Source: Euglena gracilis
Lineage: Eukaryota > Euglenida > Euglenophyceae > Euglenales
Length of the DNA: 64,000 nt
Direction: 5' to 3'
Assembly: GCA_039621445.1 (NCBI GenBank)
Contig: CP154956.1
Coordinates: 15,231,508 to 15,295,507 of the forward strand
Part shown: positions 42,385 to 64,000 of the stretch, piece after piece
Position numbering within the stretch: the stretch's first letter is position 1
Layout of the letters: the number at the start of each line of letters is the position of its first letter
Made by a program: the position numbers and the translations under genes
Notes under the pieces: model-generated
The model's database searches: none
What the model was told of the DNA's origin: nothing
What the model saw: the letters and a program-made list of their open reading frames with translations, nothing else

Positions 42385-43260
42385 GAATTTTTGAAACGAC
42401 ACCCAGCCTCAAAAAAAATAATGAGCTTGGAAGGCCCCAAAATTTCTCCACTGACCCAGCTGCTGGACTTCTTCCACTTGCAAACCAGCATTTTTCCACC
42501 ATAAAACCCCAGCCCCTCTGGTGCTGTGGGGTTTCCAGTGGGTGGTGTCCACCCCCCCCTCCTGCAGAATTTCTTTGGTCAGGGAATTCACCCTTTCTGA
42601 AGTCAAAGGTCTTTTGCCATCCAAAGACCACAACAAATGATTTTTGTGCCCAACCATGTGGGCTGTCCTTCCCACATACTCTTTCAATAAATGCCAGGGG
42701 CTGATGAGGGGGGTGTGTGGCAAAACCAAAATCTCCTCCCACCTTGGGCACTGCCATCCTTTCCTTTGCAATAAAATGAAAATTTTTTTCTCCTACGAAA
42801 CTGATTTTTCGCTGTGTCCTGGCTAAATCAACCCCCCTGTGGAGGGCCAACAGCCTCCAACAGATGATGAGCCTGTTTCTGAGCTCTTTCACAGATAGGT
42901 CTGAGAGGGGTTTGTATTTCCTGATGATGTTCTCCAAGAAATCAGCGGGGTCCCAAAAATGGGCATACTTGCAGACATTGGAATTCCATTTCCTCTTCAA
43001 TGGAGACAAAAGAGGGGAAAACCTCAATGACCCAAACCCTGGGAGTAATAAAACTGCTGCATATGCATTTCTTGCAGTGTTGAGGCTGTGGGCAGCCAGG
43101 TCAAGGATGGCCTCAGCCATCCTGTGGACTGTGCAGTCCTGCAGGGGCACCCCTTTGTGCAACAATTGGCCCATCAAAGCCTTGAATGATGAATCATATC
43201 TTTTGACATTCCCCAGGTTTTTTATGTAAGTGTCGATACTGGACATCGAAACTTCCTGGG
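42385..43260 (-). pseudogene. Tyrosine recombinase of DIRS element B, frameshifted
   Basis: It starts at MSSIDTYIKNLGNVKRYDSS in the same frame as the methyltransferase-like domain, with no stop between them. It keeps GVDLARTQRKISFVG, then changes frame near 42,770-42,785, where a T/A homopolymer lies. The second frame contains WSLDGKRPLTSERVNSL, HSTRGAGVLWW and LGQWRNFGAFQAHYFF with the catalytic Tyr. The frame then ends at once. Compared with element A the residues are conserved but the enzyme cannot be made in one piece. Confidence 0.8.
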
Positions 43261-44345
43261 ATTGTAATATTTGCCTGACACAATCAAGCAGGCCAAATTC
43301 CACCTTGGGGGGGGCATCTCCTCCCCCCAGCAGTTGGTGAACAGACCCCACTAGGGGGGGTACCAGCAAAACCTTGCTGCCTGGCTGCCTGATTGACATT
43401 AATTGGCGCCACCATGATGTCGAAGCCCAGTGGGGTACAATCAACAGACAATTCAGGTCTGGGTTTAGCATCAATCTCTGAACCCACTGGGGGATGATGC
43501 TCCAGGGAGGGTTGGCATAAACTGGGGGGAGACCCCTTAAATCTGCCTTCAAGGCATCCACCAGCAAGGCCCCTTGGTGGGGGTATCGACAAATGAACTT
43601 GGGGATTTTTTTGTTGCTGGGTGTGCAAAATATGTCCACCTCTGGGGTGATGTGGTGCTTGAAAAATTTCAGAATCTGGTGAAAAATGTTCATGTTCAGG
43701 GTGTAATCCCCTGGATCTTTTTGCTCCCTGGTCAGGGAGTCTGCCAATTGTTCCTTTGTGGGAACCCAAACCACCTGCAAATTGATTTGCTTTTCTTGGC
43801 AATGGTACAGAAGGGGTTTTAGGATGGAATTTAGGTATGGCTTTTTGCCTCCCCATTTTGTTAAATAACTTACTGCCACCTGGCTGTCCACATGAAGAAC
43901 AATGGTTTGTTTTGGTTTTGCCAAAGCCTTTACAGTTTCCACTGCAGACATCAATTCTTTTTGATTGATGTGAAGGACATGCAGGTCCCTCCAGAAATCT
44001 TGGACCTTTTGACCAGAATTTTTGTCCAGCCCCCCCCATTGCCAGGTGCTGCTGTCTGAGAACAGTTCTTGAGAGGCCTGGGATTGAAAGGCTCTGCCCA
44101 CACCTGGCTGCAAAAATGCCTTTAACTCCACAATTTGATCTTTGACCCCCTGGTGAATGGTTAGGGTGTGGTCCCAACCCCACTTTTTGTGCAAATCCAC
44201 CATTTTGCAAATTTGATCTGTCAGAATTCTGAGAAAAGGCATTGAAACTAAATAGCTTCTTACTTGCCCTACAATAGAGCTGAGTTTTCTGCAGCTCATT
44301 TTTTGTGCTGTCAGCACCTTTCCTAATTCCTTTCTTAGGGATTTT
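43260..44345 (-). CDS. RNase H and methyltransferase-like domains of DIRS element B
   Basis: The open stretch begins near KMSCRKLSSIVGQVRSYL and contains RNase H residues in LFSDSSTWQWGGL, HINQKELMSAVETVKAL, VLHVDSQVAVSYL and QLADSLTREQ. It continues with EVDIFCTPSNKKIPKFI, ALLVDALKADLRGLPPVYA and NPPWSIIPQWV (the NPPW motif). It then runs without a stop into the recombinase region. Alignment by eye with element A is collinear throughout. Confidence 0.8.
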
Positions 44346-45060
44346 AATTTTTCCTGTGGAATTTCCAGTTGGCCTTTTTTTCAAATTGATCCACTGGCCC
44401 AAATGCTTTATTTCCTGTGTTGGTTCCAGACATGATTTGGGGAGGTTTATTCTGAAACCTGCCAGCAAAAGATCTTTTTTCATTTCTGCCAAATGATGGG
44501 CTGCTGTCTTTTTGCTGGGGGCTAACAGCAAAATGTCGTCCAGGTAGATGAAAACTACCTTTCCTTCCTTTCTCCATTTCCTTTCCCAGACTCTCATGAG
44601 AGTCATAAACTTCTGTGGCAGGCTGCTTAACCCAAAGCATGCAGCTTGAAATTGCCACGTTTCCCCCCCCACCTGCATGCAAACATGCTTTTCCAGGCTG
44701 CTGTGCAGCTTTAAATGGAAATCTATTTTTCCACAGAACCAACCCTTTCTGAGATATGGGAATATTTTTCCCATGTGTTCCAGTCTGAACTTCTGGGTGG
44801 TGAAATGTTGATTTAACTGTCGACAATCTGAAATTAGTCTTTCCTTTGCCTTTCCCCCTTCCTGTTTGGAAATGATAAAATAAGGGACAAAATGTTTTGC
44901 TTCCTCTGGGGGGATTTGCCTGGTTGCCCCTGCACATTCGTATTCCCTCAGAATTTTTTGGGCAGTCATTATTTCTTGGGGAGTTTTGAAGGGAACTTTT
45001 AAGGACATCTGAGGGGGGAGGGGAAGATCTGCCCTGACCCCTTCCCTTATCAGGTTTAAT
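44345..45060 (-). pseudogene. Reverse transcriptase of DIRS element B
   Basis: One frame contains LPLPPQMSLKVPFKTPQEI, ERLISDCRQLNQHFTTQKF, CGKIDFHLKLHSSLEKH (motif A region, where the usual second Asp context D-x-K-D is altered to DFHLKLH), then WQFQAACFGLSSLPQKFMTL and VFIYLDDILLLAPS (motif C, about 44,525-44,550). It leaves frame near 44,370 at a run of seven T on the plus strand, just before the RNase H frame begins. The altered motif A and the frameshift make it inactive. Confidence 0.78.
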
Positions 45061-46185
45061 ACCTCTGTGCAGGCTCCTGCTTTGACCGAATGGGGAATGC
45101 TGGCCTGCAGGGCCTTGTAAGGGGGTACCCCTGGGTGTAATGTGTCTGGGGATTCCACAGGCCCCATCACTGGGGTCCTTCCCCCTGGCTGCCCCATCAC
45201 TGGGGTCACACCTGGCTGCCCCATCACTGGGGTCCTGCCTGGCTGCCCCATCACTGGGGTCACCTCTGGCCCTGCCATTGGCTGTCCAAAGACAGGCTTT
45301 CCCCCTGATTTTGAAAGATTGGGGAAAGTCTGTGTCTGCAATGGGGAGGTACATATATAGCTGGGGGTGTGGGCTGATTACCTTCTGGGGGACCCTGGTG
45401 TAGCCAATCTTGGGCCTCCCCCCCAAGGGCTGATGTGATCTTGAATGCACTGGCCTCCAATGGCCACTTGCTTTTGATTGAAATGGCCTCCATTGGCCTT
45501 GAAGTCTTGATGCTTCTCCTGGCCTCCATTGGCCTTTTGCATATAATGGCCTCCATTGGCCTTGATATTTTGATGCTTCCCCTGGCCCCCATTGGCCTCT
45601 TGCATGTAATGGCCTCCATTGGCCTTCCCCTGAAGGGGGTGTTGGTTGCTTGGATGTGCAGCTCCTGAGGGTTTTGTGTTTGAGAGAGCTGTGGGGTAAG
45701 TTGGACATACCTTTCCCCCGTGGGAGCTTTCCAGGTTTGGACACAGGCTGCCATAGCTTTGCTCCTGGGCCCACTGCCCTCTTGGATGATGGCTTCCATA
45801 GCCATGATTCTGGGCCCCAGGCCCTGTCCAATGATGGCTGCCATAGCCTTGGTTTTGATTTGAATCCTTTGGATCGAGGCTGCCATAGCCTTTGCTTTCT
45901 CCCCTGAAAGGGGAGGAACTGAGAAAAAGGGGTGGAGTCTGTTGGACCTGTGATGGTGGTCCCCCTCTGTCTTCTCTTCCTGACCACAGTTGTCCATGTT
46001 CCATGGCCATCATTTTTAGGGGGGGAGCCTGAAACCTTGAATTTTGAAATCTTTGAAGTACTGGGTGGTGGGGGGGTTGCGATGGCCACGGACGGACGTG
46101 TCGCTGCCGCCCCTCCAGCTTCTGCAGCTGCTGCTGTGTCTCCACCTTCCCCAGCTTCAGCTCTTTGAAATTCATTTTTCATGGA
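45060..46185 (-). pseudogene. Gag-like region of DIRS element B with coding minisatellites
   Basis: It starts around MKNEFQRAEAGEGGDTAA and contains DGHGTWTTVVRKRRQRGTT. It then shifts frame into GYGS repeats like those of element A (SKGYGSL, NQGYGSH, NHGYGSH, EQSYGSL). Two coding minisatellites follow: EANGGQGKHQ-type units (45,440-45,640) and TPVMGQPG units (45,165-45,275). A stop at 45,378 lies between them in the main frame. The Gag assignment is by position and by likeness to element A. Confidence 0.65.
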
Positions 46186-46317
46186 AGTCCCGTTGTTGAT
46201 CTCCGAGAGTTGAATTCTTCCGTCAGGAAGTTGAAGTTCCGAAAATTTTGGTCCACTTGAGTTCGTAGAAGTAAAGTTCTTTCTCCTTGAGGTCGAAGGG
46301 CAGAAATAGGAATCAGC

Positions 46318-46437
46318 CAACTCCGGCAACAAAAAGCAGTAAGAATCACCCCCCGCGCACGCACAAACACACCAGAACAGAACAGCCGGCAAGGAAAGCA
46401 GGACCTCACCATCTCGCAGTGCGGAGCCCGAATGGTC
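46318..46437. repeat. Right inverted terminal repeat of DIRS element B
   Basis: Inverted partner of 41,935-42,035, running from AGCCAACTCCGGCAAC through CAGCCGGCAAGGAAAGC to GCCCGAATGGTC. Confidence 0.83.
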
Positions 46438-46599
46438 AGCACTTTTGATAATGGGCGATGCTGGGCTTTGCTAGGGAACGCAGGCATTTTTTTTTGTATC
46501 TTTAGAAATTAAAGCCGTCTTAGTGCTAATAAAAAATCATTTTCCACAGACCAATCGCGTAAGACCTATTAAAGGCATGATCCTGACAGCAGTCCTGGG

Positions 46600-46850
46600 A
46601 AAAACCGTGACCAGGCGGGCACCGCACTTCGAGATGGTGAGGTCCTGCTTTCTTTTCCGGAAACAAACAAACATTCCATTTGATGGCTTCCAATCTTCAA
46701 AAATTGGGGGTGTGATTTGCTTTGGCTTTCTTTGGCTCAAAAGGTCTTTTTTTTTTTGCTTTGCCCTCAGTTTCCTTTCCTCCGTAGTCGGTTGTCCTCG
46801 AGGGGTCATAAACAAGTAACGGTACGAAAATACTCAACGAGAAGACGCGA
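46600..46850. mobile_element. Remnant of a third DIRS-like terminus
   Basis: CACCGCACTTCGAGATGGTG and AGGTCCTGCTTTCTTTTCCGG match the terminal repeat of element B in reverse. TTTCCTTTCCTCCGTAGTCG near 46,775 resembles its left-end segment. No domain is attached. Confidence 0.6.
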
Positions 46851-47660
46851 GGTAAGACACCAACGGGGCAGAAAGGACAGGTCCCATCAAACTAAAATGA
46901 CGAATTTTTGATGATTTTTTGGCTAATTTGGGCCAATAAGATCTTTATTTTAGGGCATTATTTGCCGCACAAAGTGGCGGCCAGTTTCGAGTCGCAAAGG
47001 AAAAGACGGACCGGAGTGCCAGGCAAGGGGAGAGGATAAATGCGGACGATGAAAAGCACTGCCCTTGTCGGCGGTTGGCAAAATGGCGCGGGGTGCGGGG
47101 CTGGCTGGCTCTGGCGGACCGCGCAGCAAGCAAGCTGCCTTCATTTTTTTCAAAATTCTTCATTCCTCATTTTCCAAAATTTGGTCCGCTCAAAGGAAAT
47201 TAGAGCCAACCTCTCATGTGGTTTGTTCCATCATCTTCCAATGCTTCTTGTGGTTATCTGGTTGTGGTTTCCCATTTCACTGAGAGCTGCTGGTTTGTCT
47301 TTTGCCTGCGTTTTGGGGAAATTGTGCGCTTGGGTTGGGCATTAACACGAACTTTGCGGAACAATTAGAAACAAACTAACGAGTTGATGGTTGGTCAGAG
47401 GACGGTCAGATGTGCTGGAGAAGGCAGAGGAAGAGCACAGGAAGGAGCCCATTGTCGGCAAGGTCAGAAGGGAAAGGCAGAACATTGGTATGATGGAAAC
47501 GAAATGGCGTGTGCGGGTGGGTGCGATCATTTGCAAGTTTTTTGAGATCCTGATCAACTCCTTTGATAATTTATCGCTTAAAAGGCACCTCAAAATCCAA
47601 ATCCCACCCAAAGACTATGCCAGGGAACTTCAGACTTGGGGGGGAACAAGAACCATCCAT
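46851..47660. other. No gene seen
   Basis: Mixed-composition DNA with several short frames. A GC-rich patch at 46,975-47,130 has no splice signals or recognisable motif. Confidence 0.45.
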
Positions 47661-47816
47661 ATATACAATATATATATACATACATACATACATACATACA
47701 TACATACACACATACATACACACATACGTATACATATACATATACATAAACATACACACATACACATACATATACACAAACATATACACATACATATACA
47801 TATACATATACATATG

Positions 47817-47890
<74 letters not shown>

Positions 47891-47891
47891 C

Positions 47892-47922
<31 letters not shown>

Positions 47923-48085
47923 CATATGCATATGCATATACATATTCATGTACATATACATATACACATACACATACATATACATATACAGAAACATATA
48001 CATATACATACACATATACATATACATATACAAATACATACACATATACATATACATGCATGCATATATGCGTATGCATATACAC
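47661..48085. repeat. (CATATA)n / (CATACA)n microsatellite
   Basis: About 420 bp of hexamer-type repeats. Open frames in all six readings are artefacts of the repeat. Confidence 0.97.
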
Positions 48086-48499
48086 ATATGCATACATTGC
48101 GGGTAAGTAGTAAGGTAGAGGTGGTAGGTATATACTCAGGCAAGCCATGGCATTATAAGGAAATCAAAATACCGTTAGATAGGGTGTTCCAAGTGCTTTA
48201 ATTTAGGTCACCGGAGTATTCCTTTGACTTTTCTTCATTTCCAAGTTGTTAAACATTGTTTTGTTTTTTTTTACACCCAGAGCGTACGTGTGTGTATATG
48301 TGTCTGTGTGCATATTTGTATGTATGTATCCTTTCAGTGATCAAGAGTTTCAGAATTACTAACCAATTTTTTGACGTATGGTCTTTGGGGGGGGGGCGGG
48401 CCACCTTGTAGCCACCCAACCCTGGCCAGGAATTGCTTTTTATTACAATTGCATGATTGCACCTCAACCTCAACCTCACTTGGCAGTTGGGGAGATTCT

Positions 48500-48760
48500 C
48501 AGGCATTTGAAGAAGGATAAACATGGGACAGGTGCGGAATAGATTGTGTTTGCCGGAGTATCGTACAGTGTCAGGGCAAGAGCACTGGACTGGGCAGACG
48601 TGGAATGGAGCCAAAAATCAACAACTATGCAATATTTTTGATTTGAGGCCCCAATAATGAGGACAGCCCATTTTCGACTGCAACCCATTGGCATGAACTC
48701 CAAAAAAAACCGTCCCCCAAAAAATGCGCATCCCCTCTGGCCGAAATTACATTTCGAAAA
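48500..48760 (-). repeat. Dispersed repeat, member 1 (inverted pair with 55,555-55,760)
   Basis: On the minus strand, CGACTACAACCCATTGG-like sequence, a CAAATCAAAAATATTGCA segment, and TCTGCCCAGTCCAGTGC then CTTGCCCTGACAC match the plus strand at 55.56-55.76 kb in order, with moderate divergence. No coding is assigned. Confidence 0.6.
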
Positions 48761-49257
48761 AAAATGCCGGGATGTGTCGAAAAAAAAGGTTGCAATTCAT
48801 GCTGTTGTGTTGGGGGGCGTGAATGAAACAAGACAAGTGGCCCCTCCAAAGCTAATTTCCATTGTTGGAAAAAATCTGTCATATGTATCACCAAATCCCG
48901 CTCCAAAAAAAAGCCCGTGCCGGAAACAGGGCGTTTTTGAGGGAAATTTGCTGACTGACCCGATCCTTCTTGCCCTTTTGTCTGGCTGGGCAAACACAAG
49001 CCCAGGCGACGAAGTGGGACGCCTCCTGCGGACTTTCCATGACATGACAAACTCACCGGTACCGGCCCCAAAGCAACAACCTTGGGGGGGGACAACTTCC
49101 GTTGGGAGGGGGGCAGGTTTGCTTCACCCCCCACCTTGCAGCAGAAAGCCTTGGTGCCACGGACGCCACATAGGTGAGCAGGCGGGAGGGGACACACAGA
49201 GGAGGGGCAACATATAACTGTGGGATGGAGGTGGGGGGGGAGGTCAGGTCAGGGGGG
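48761..49257. other. 3' flank of the OTU gene, nothing recognised
   Basis: No poly(A) signal consensus stands out within 300 bp of the stop. The flank has mixed composition with a G-rich stretch at 49,190-49,260. Confidence 0.4.
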
Positions 49258-59989
<10,732 letters not shown>

Positions 59990-60239
59990 CTATGGGCTGC
60001 ACAACTTGCATTGTGAAGCACAATGAATGAGATTCAAAATAGAAGATATGGAGATGCGTGGGAAATAAGAAAAAAGAGACAAGAAACCCAAAAGCAAAAT
60101 ATAAACAACAGATAGGCGTGAGTACCTGAATGGAACAAAAAAAAGAGGTCTGGGAAGCGAAATGTATCCAATGAGTTGGTTTGCTCTTTCAAAAATGAAA
60201 CATATCAACAGATCGACCTAAAAATCAAAATTGTCACCA

Positions 60240-60440
60240 TTGGGGCAAACCCAGGTGCAGTTCCCAAGCCTGGAAGGAGCGCAGTTGACCGAGTTGCCGA
60301 CCGGTGCGGGAGGAGGGCGGGGGCAGACTAGGGAGTCGTGCGGTGCCCTCCGAAGGGGACTCGAGCCGGTTGGGAAGCAAGCGGCGCCGCCTTCGCCCGG
60401 CGCCCGGCGCTGTTGTACCCGCCATCGTTTGTGTGCTCGG
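60240..60440 (-). CDS. Candidate further 5' exon of the OTU gene
   Basis: A GC-rich island on the minus strand is open in three frames, for example MAGTTAPGAGRRRRRLLPNR and LESPSEGTARLPSLPPPSSR, with a possible donor ACCTGG|gtttgc at about 60,245. The low-complexity Arg/Pro/Ser content fits an N-terminal region, but the frame cannot be chosen with confidence. It may also be upstream control DNA. Confidence 0.25.
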
Positions 60441-60594
60441 GAGGGTGTTGGCATCTGCCCATTCTCATTTGTGGTTGCCGTTCACATGCCGCTGCATAGC
60501 CACCCCCCCCTCCAAATATACGCAAACATTTGCGTGGGTTTCCGAGAAGAATGACCCCAATGGCCCCTCGGCACTTCACCTAAAGCTGAATTGA

Positions 60595-62284
60595 TTGGCC
60601 AAACTTTGCAAAACTTGGGGGAGGGGGCTGTTGGCAACTCACGAAACTTGGTGGGGAATGCGCGGGGTTTTTGCTGGAATCCCCGGTCAAGGTTTTAATT
60701 ACGGAGCCGATTCGGGGGGGGGGAGGGTAAATGTGCATCTAAGAAAGGGGCCAAGCTGCTGGGGAAACGTTCATGCGCCACCACCATCGGACCTCGGGGG
60801 GGGGGCCTCCCACCCACTGCCCACAAGCTTTCGGGGAATCCATAGAGCCCTGCAGAGGGGCTAATTACGGGGGGGGGGGGGGCTGTACAGGAACGCCCTC
60901 AGTGGGACAACAACCAAAATGGTTCCGAGGCTGGAGGCACTGCTTGGCTGCCAGGGACCCGGTCAAGGAAGCGGCTTTGCCACCCCACGACGGATGGCGA
61001 TTCCTCCAGTGGGGGAAATGCTTCGGGAACATTACAGGAAATTGTGAAAAATTGAAGAAAATTGCAAAAAAAATTTGAGAAAAAAATATGCTAAATTGAC
61101 AACAATTGCGGAAAAATGAGGGAAATTGTAAGAAATTGCGGAAAAAATTGCTGAAGAATTGCAGAAAACTGCAGGCGCTTTGCCAAAGAGAACTCCAAAA
61201 AAAAAATGCAAAAATGCGGAAAAATGAAGAAATTGTGGGGAAAAAGCCGAAAATATACATAACTTGCGGAAATTGCGGGAAAAAATGCGGAAAATTAACT
61301 CCCCCCTGGGAAACTGTCACCTGATAGATTCAGGGGGGGGGAAATGCGTTTCGCATTTTTTTCGCATTTTTCCGCATTTTTTTGCGCATTTTTTCGATTT
61401 TTTTCGCGCATTTTTTTGCGTCTTAAGAATTTACGGCTTTTTTTATATGTTGCAGTTTCATTTTGGTTTCTTTGATTTTGATTGTATATTATCAAATTGC
61501 TCCTTGACCAATGTTGCATTGACGCTGAGTTATGTTGTTTGATTTGTGCTCTATTCTGCCCCTTTTTGAAAGAATTTTTTGCGCATTTTTTGCGCTTTTT
61601 TCCCAATTCCCCACCTTTTTTACATTTTTTGGAGGCATTTTGTCCATATTCAAGAAAAAACCTTTGGGTGATGAGGTGTGCGTACTCATCCAATGATGAT
61701 GAGGACACTAGGGTTTTCAGAGACCCCGCATCGAATCCTTCTCCCCTGGTCACAAGTACGGGGCACGAGGGCTGACATTGTTGGTTATGGTGAACAGAGA
61801 GTGACGCCTTGCTCATGCATTTTTTTTATACCAAAAATGCCTTCATTTCAGCTGTTTTTGGTGATTTTGGTTTAATTTTGGGCTCATTGTTGGAAATATT
61901 TATAAGTCCTTTTTCCCTTAGGAATGTACAAACTCAGCGCATTTTTTGCGCATTTTTTGGCGCATTTTTTTGCGCATTTTTTCCGAGGGCCGCCCAGCGC
62001 ATCCCCCCCCCCCCCTGTAGATTGGCCAATACCTGGCATCCTGACAGTTTTCCGAGCAGGATCCTGATAGGTTCTCGAGCATGCCAGTTTCCCAGGGGGG
62101 GGGGTAGGTATGCAAAATCGTTGAAAAAATGTAAAAAAAAATTTTGGAAGTCAATTTCCCTGAAGGTTGGCTGACTGGGGTAGAAAATAGTTTTTCTGAT
62201 TTACGTCTCCCATCCACCCACCCCCATCCACCCAAACACTGAAAACCACTTTTTGGCTCTTTGGCCCTTTGCCGGCCCTTTGGC
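60595..62284. other. No gene seen; A-rich and TTTTTTGCGCA repeats
   Basis: GGAAATTGCGGAAAAATTG units fill 61,030-61,300. TTTTTTGCGCATTTTT units fill 61,340-61,425 and 61,935-61,985. A plus-strand frame at 60,900-61,040 (VPRLEALLGCQGPGQGSGF) is not supported by splice sites. Confidence 0.5.
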
Positions 62285-62422
62285 ACATACGTACAAACAC
62301 ACAGACACAGACACACAGACACAAACATGCACAGACACACGCAAAGACGCATACACACATGCACACAAAAGTACAGAGAGAGACAGACAGAAAGACACGC
62401 ACACACATACACACAAATACCA
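62285..62422. repeat. (CAGACA)n / (CACA)n microsatellite
   Basis: Degenerate ACACAGACACAGACACAC units. Confidence 0.9.
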
Positions 62423-62639
62423 TCTTCAATGGACCGCCCTGCTCCAGAGACATCCCTTGCTTGTGCATTGCGACTGTTTGCTCCTGCCTCCTCCCCCTGT
62501 GCAACCCGTCAAAAAAAGAGGACTGGTGGTTTGAGAACTTCTGATATTTGCCACCATGGGACAAACCCTCAAAACACTAACGGAGTGAAATCTGTGTCGA
62601 AGACTGTAGCTTTCCTGTGCGTTGAAGGTCAGGGGATTC

Positions 62640-62795
62640 GCTGCCGCCAACCGCCAGGGCCCGACCGCACCAGTCGCAAGGTTGCTTGGCCCGGCCCACG
62701 AACAGAAATGCTGGACGTCGCGGGGTGGGCGGCTGTCCTTCTCGGCTTTCAGCTCCGCGGGGGGCTGGCCGAAGCGGGGCCTCTCCGGCAGGCAC
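62640..62795 (-). CDS. Candidate exon, unknown
   Basis: The GC-rich minus-strand island reads RPRFGQPPAELKAEKDSR and PPRDVQHFCSWAGPSN in one frame, and RPAFLFVGRAKQPCDWCGRA in another. Both look exonic, so the true frame is open. It lies upstream of, and on the same strand as, the OTU gene. Confidence 0.25.
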
Positions 62796-64000
62796 CCATG
62801 GCGACACCGTAGGAATCCTGGCCATTCCGCAGCGAGGAGGGGGGGGGGCAGCTTCGGACCCTGTTGGCCCAGCAGTTTTTTTTAAGACCGGGGGGGGGGT
62901 CCCCACACCCACCCACCCCCTGGGGGGGCCCTGGAGGGGGGTCCTGGGGACCCACTCAATTTTCCCCCAAAATGGCCAAAAATTGCGAAAAATGCTGAAA
63001 ATAGCACTTTTTCAAAATTCCTCGGCCGGATTCACCCATCCGACCCCCCCCCCCCCCGGGGGGGTCCAAGACTAAAAAAAACCCCTGTTGCCAGTTGCCC
63101 ACAAAAGGGATGCTGTTCCGGTTATAAATGTGGAGGTGTGTGTGGGGTAACGGGGGGTGATAGTTTGGGGTGGAGTGGGGTTACAAAGGGGGGGAGTGGG
63201 GGGGGTGCCACACGGTACTTTAAAAATTCGATAAAAGCCGTCATTTTTTTAAAAAAAATATTTCTCCCCAAAATTATAAGACCTGGCTGGAAATAGGGCC
63301 ATCAATGCTGTCAAATGTTTTTTTCATATTTTTTTTTCAGAGGACTAGACGGAAAGGATGCAGGGGCACGCATTGTGGTTTTTCTCGAAATTTTGAGGCA
63401 TTTTAAAAGCATTTTTTTTTTTTGGCTTTTTAAAGCATTTTTAGCTTTTTTTTTGAGGCAAGTCCAAGTGACAAGGGAGGTCCAAGGACAATCCGGGGAT
63501 CAAAAGGGGTCCAAACTCAAGAAGTCGATGAATGTATATTTTCGGTGAGCTATGTTCCAGCGGTGCCAGAAAAAAATATGTTTCCTTGGAGTTGGTCTGC
63601 TTTTGCCGAGATTTTGCATCAGCATTTTTTAAAAAAATTTGCCACAGGAAAATTTTGAAGGCATTTTAAAGCATTTTTACACATTTCGGCCAAAAATTTA
63701 AGCTGCATTTTCAGGCATTTTAACGTTTCTTGAGGCGCCTCAAAAAAGATAAAAGATAATCCCTGTCGGGGGAGCTGTACTCCATTGGGGGCCATTTCGC
63801 TGTCCCCAATCTTTAAACTTTTACACTTCGGACCAAACGAAGAGGGAAACCCCTCCGTCACTGAGCCCCAGGGGGGAGGGTCTGACAAGACGATGCCTCT
63901 CTCTCCTCCCCGGATTACCAACCAACACACCTTGGCCCGGGCCATGATTGAAGGTAAAGCCAGGGGGCCAACCTTAGGGAGGCCAAGTTTGCATGTTAAG
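62796..64000. other. No gene seen
   Basis: G/C-run palindromes at 62,890-62,945 and 63,040-63,065, then AT-rich DNA with repeated GCATTTTTA and GGCATTTTAAAGCATT units at 63,390-63,720. Confidence 0.5.

Larger units (their letters stand above)
41879..46437 (-). mobile_element. DIRS-like tyrosine-recombinase retrotransposon, element B
   Basis: It has the same domain order and orientation as element A, 0.9 kb away. Inverted terminal repeats lie at about 41,935-42,035 and 46,318-46,420. The internal complementary region at 42,250-42,350 joins the inverted left end (CTGTCGTGGGAGT) to CCATTCGGGCTCCGCACTGC, the inverted right end. It is clearly related to A but diverged in every domain, so this is not a recent tandem duplication. 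Frameshifts in Gag, between RT and RNase H, and within the recombinase show it is dead. Confidence 0.88.

Noticed and set aside
47571-48201. Overlapping long frames rich in His/Ile or Tyr/Met
   Set aside because: Six-frame openness over a CATATA microsatellite.

Overview
This is eukaryotic nuclear DNA from a gene-poor, repeat-saturated genome, most likely a protist or microalga. The grounds are split exons with GT-AG borders (one border may be GC-AG), two full-length DIRS-type tyrosine-recombinase retrotransposons, decayed LINE-like reverse transcriptases, long microsatellites, and no operon-like gene packing. The zinc-knuckle plus OTU protein encoded at 49-60 kb looks like proteins I associate with dinoflagellates and their alveolate relatives, but I cannot fix the species from sequence alone. 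Runs of 7-14 G or C occur throughout and are mostly parts of palindromic repeats.

Layout. 0-12 kb: microsatellites, foldback repeats, and isolated minus-strand exons, including two protein-kinase N-lobe exons at 2.86-3.52 kb and exons of unknown function at 6.1, 7.5, 9.2-9.7 and 12.0 kb. 12-31 kb: a repeat thicket. It holds two convergent, broken LINE-like RT copies (14.7-18.8 kb), four copies or fragments of a roughly 1 kb palindrome-bearing TA-insertion element, and several families of small foldback elements with recognisable target-site duplications, some nested inside one another. 31-36 kb: nested small elements, a degenerate minus-strand reading frame, a long TAATAC-type satellite and a plus-strand terminal exon at 35.15-35.30 kb. 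36.35-46.44 kb: two head-to-tail DIRS-like elements on the minus strand, each with Gag-like, RT, RNase H, methyltransferase-like and tyrosine-recombinase regions, inverted terminal repeats and an internal complementary region; a third remnant lies just beyond them. 49.26-59.99 kb: one minus-strand gene in at least seven exons encoding a CCHC zinc knuckle followed by a complete OTU cysteine-protease core. Its introns carry a (CA)n tract, foldback elements and a decameric satellite. 60-64 kb: low-complexity DNA with two weak exon candidates.

No bacterial-style gene system is present. The best-supported host gene is the OTU gene. The most unusual feature is the diversity of short palindromic transposons. 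One family keeps a core beginning TAGGGTTAGGTGCGC but has exchanged its terminal arms, each copy flanked by an 8-bp duplication. A second family also makes 8-bp duplications and has hAT-like ends. A third set inserts at TA. The nesting order can be read directly from the duplications and from paired empty and filled sites.
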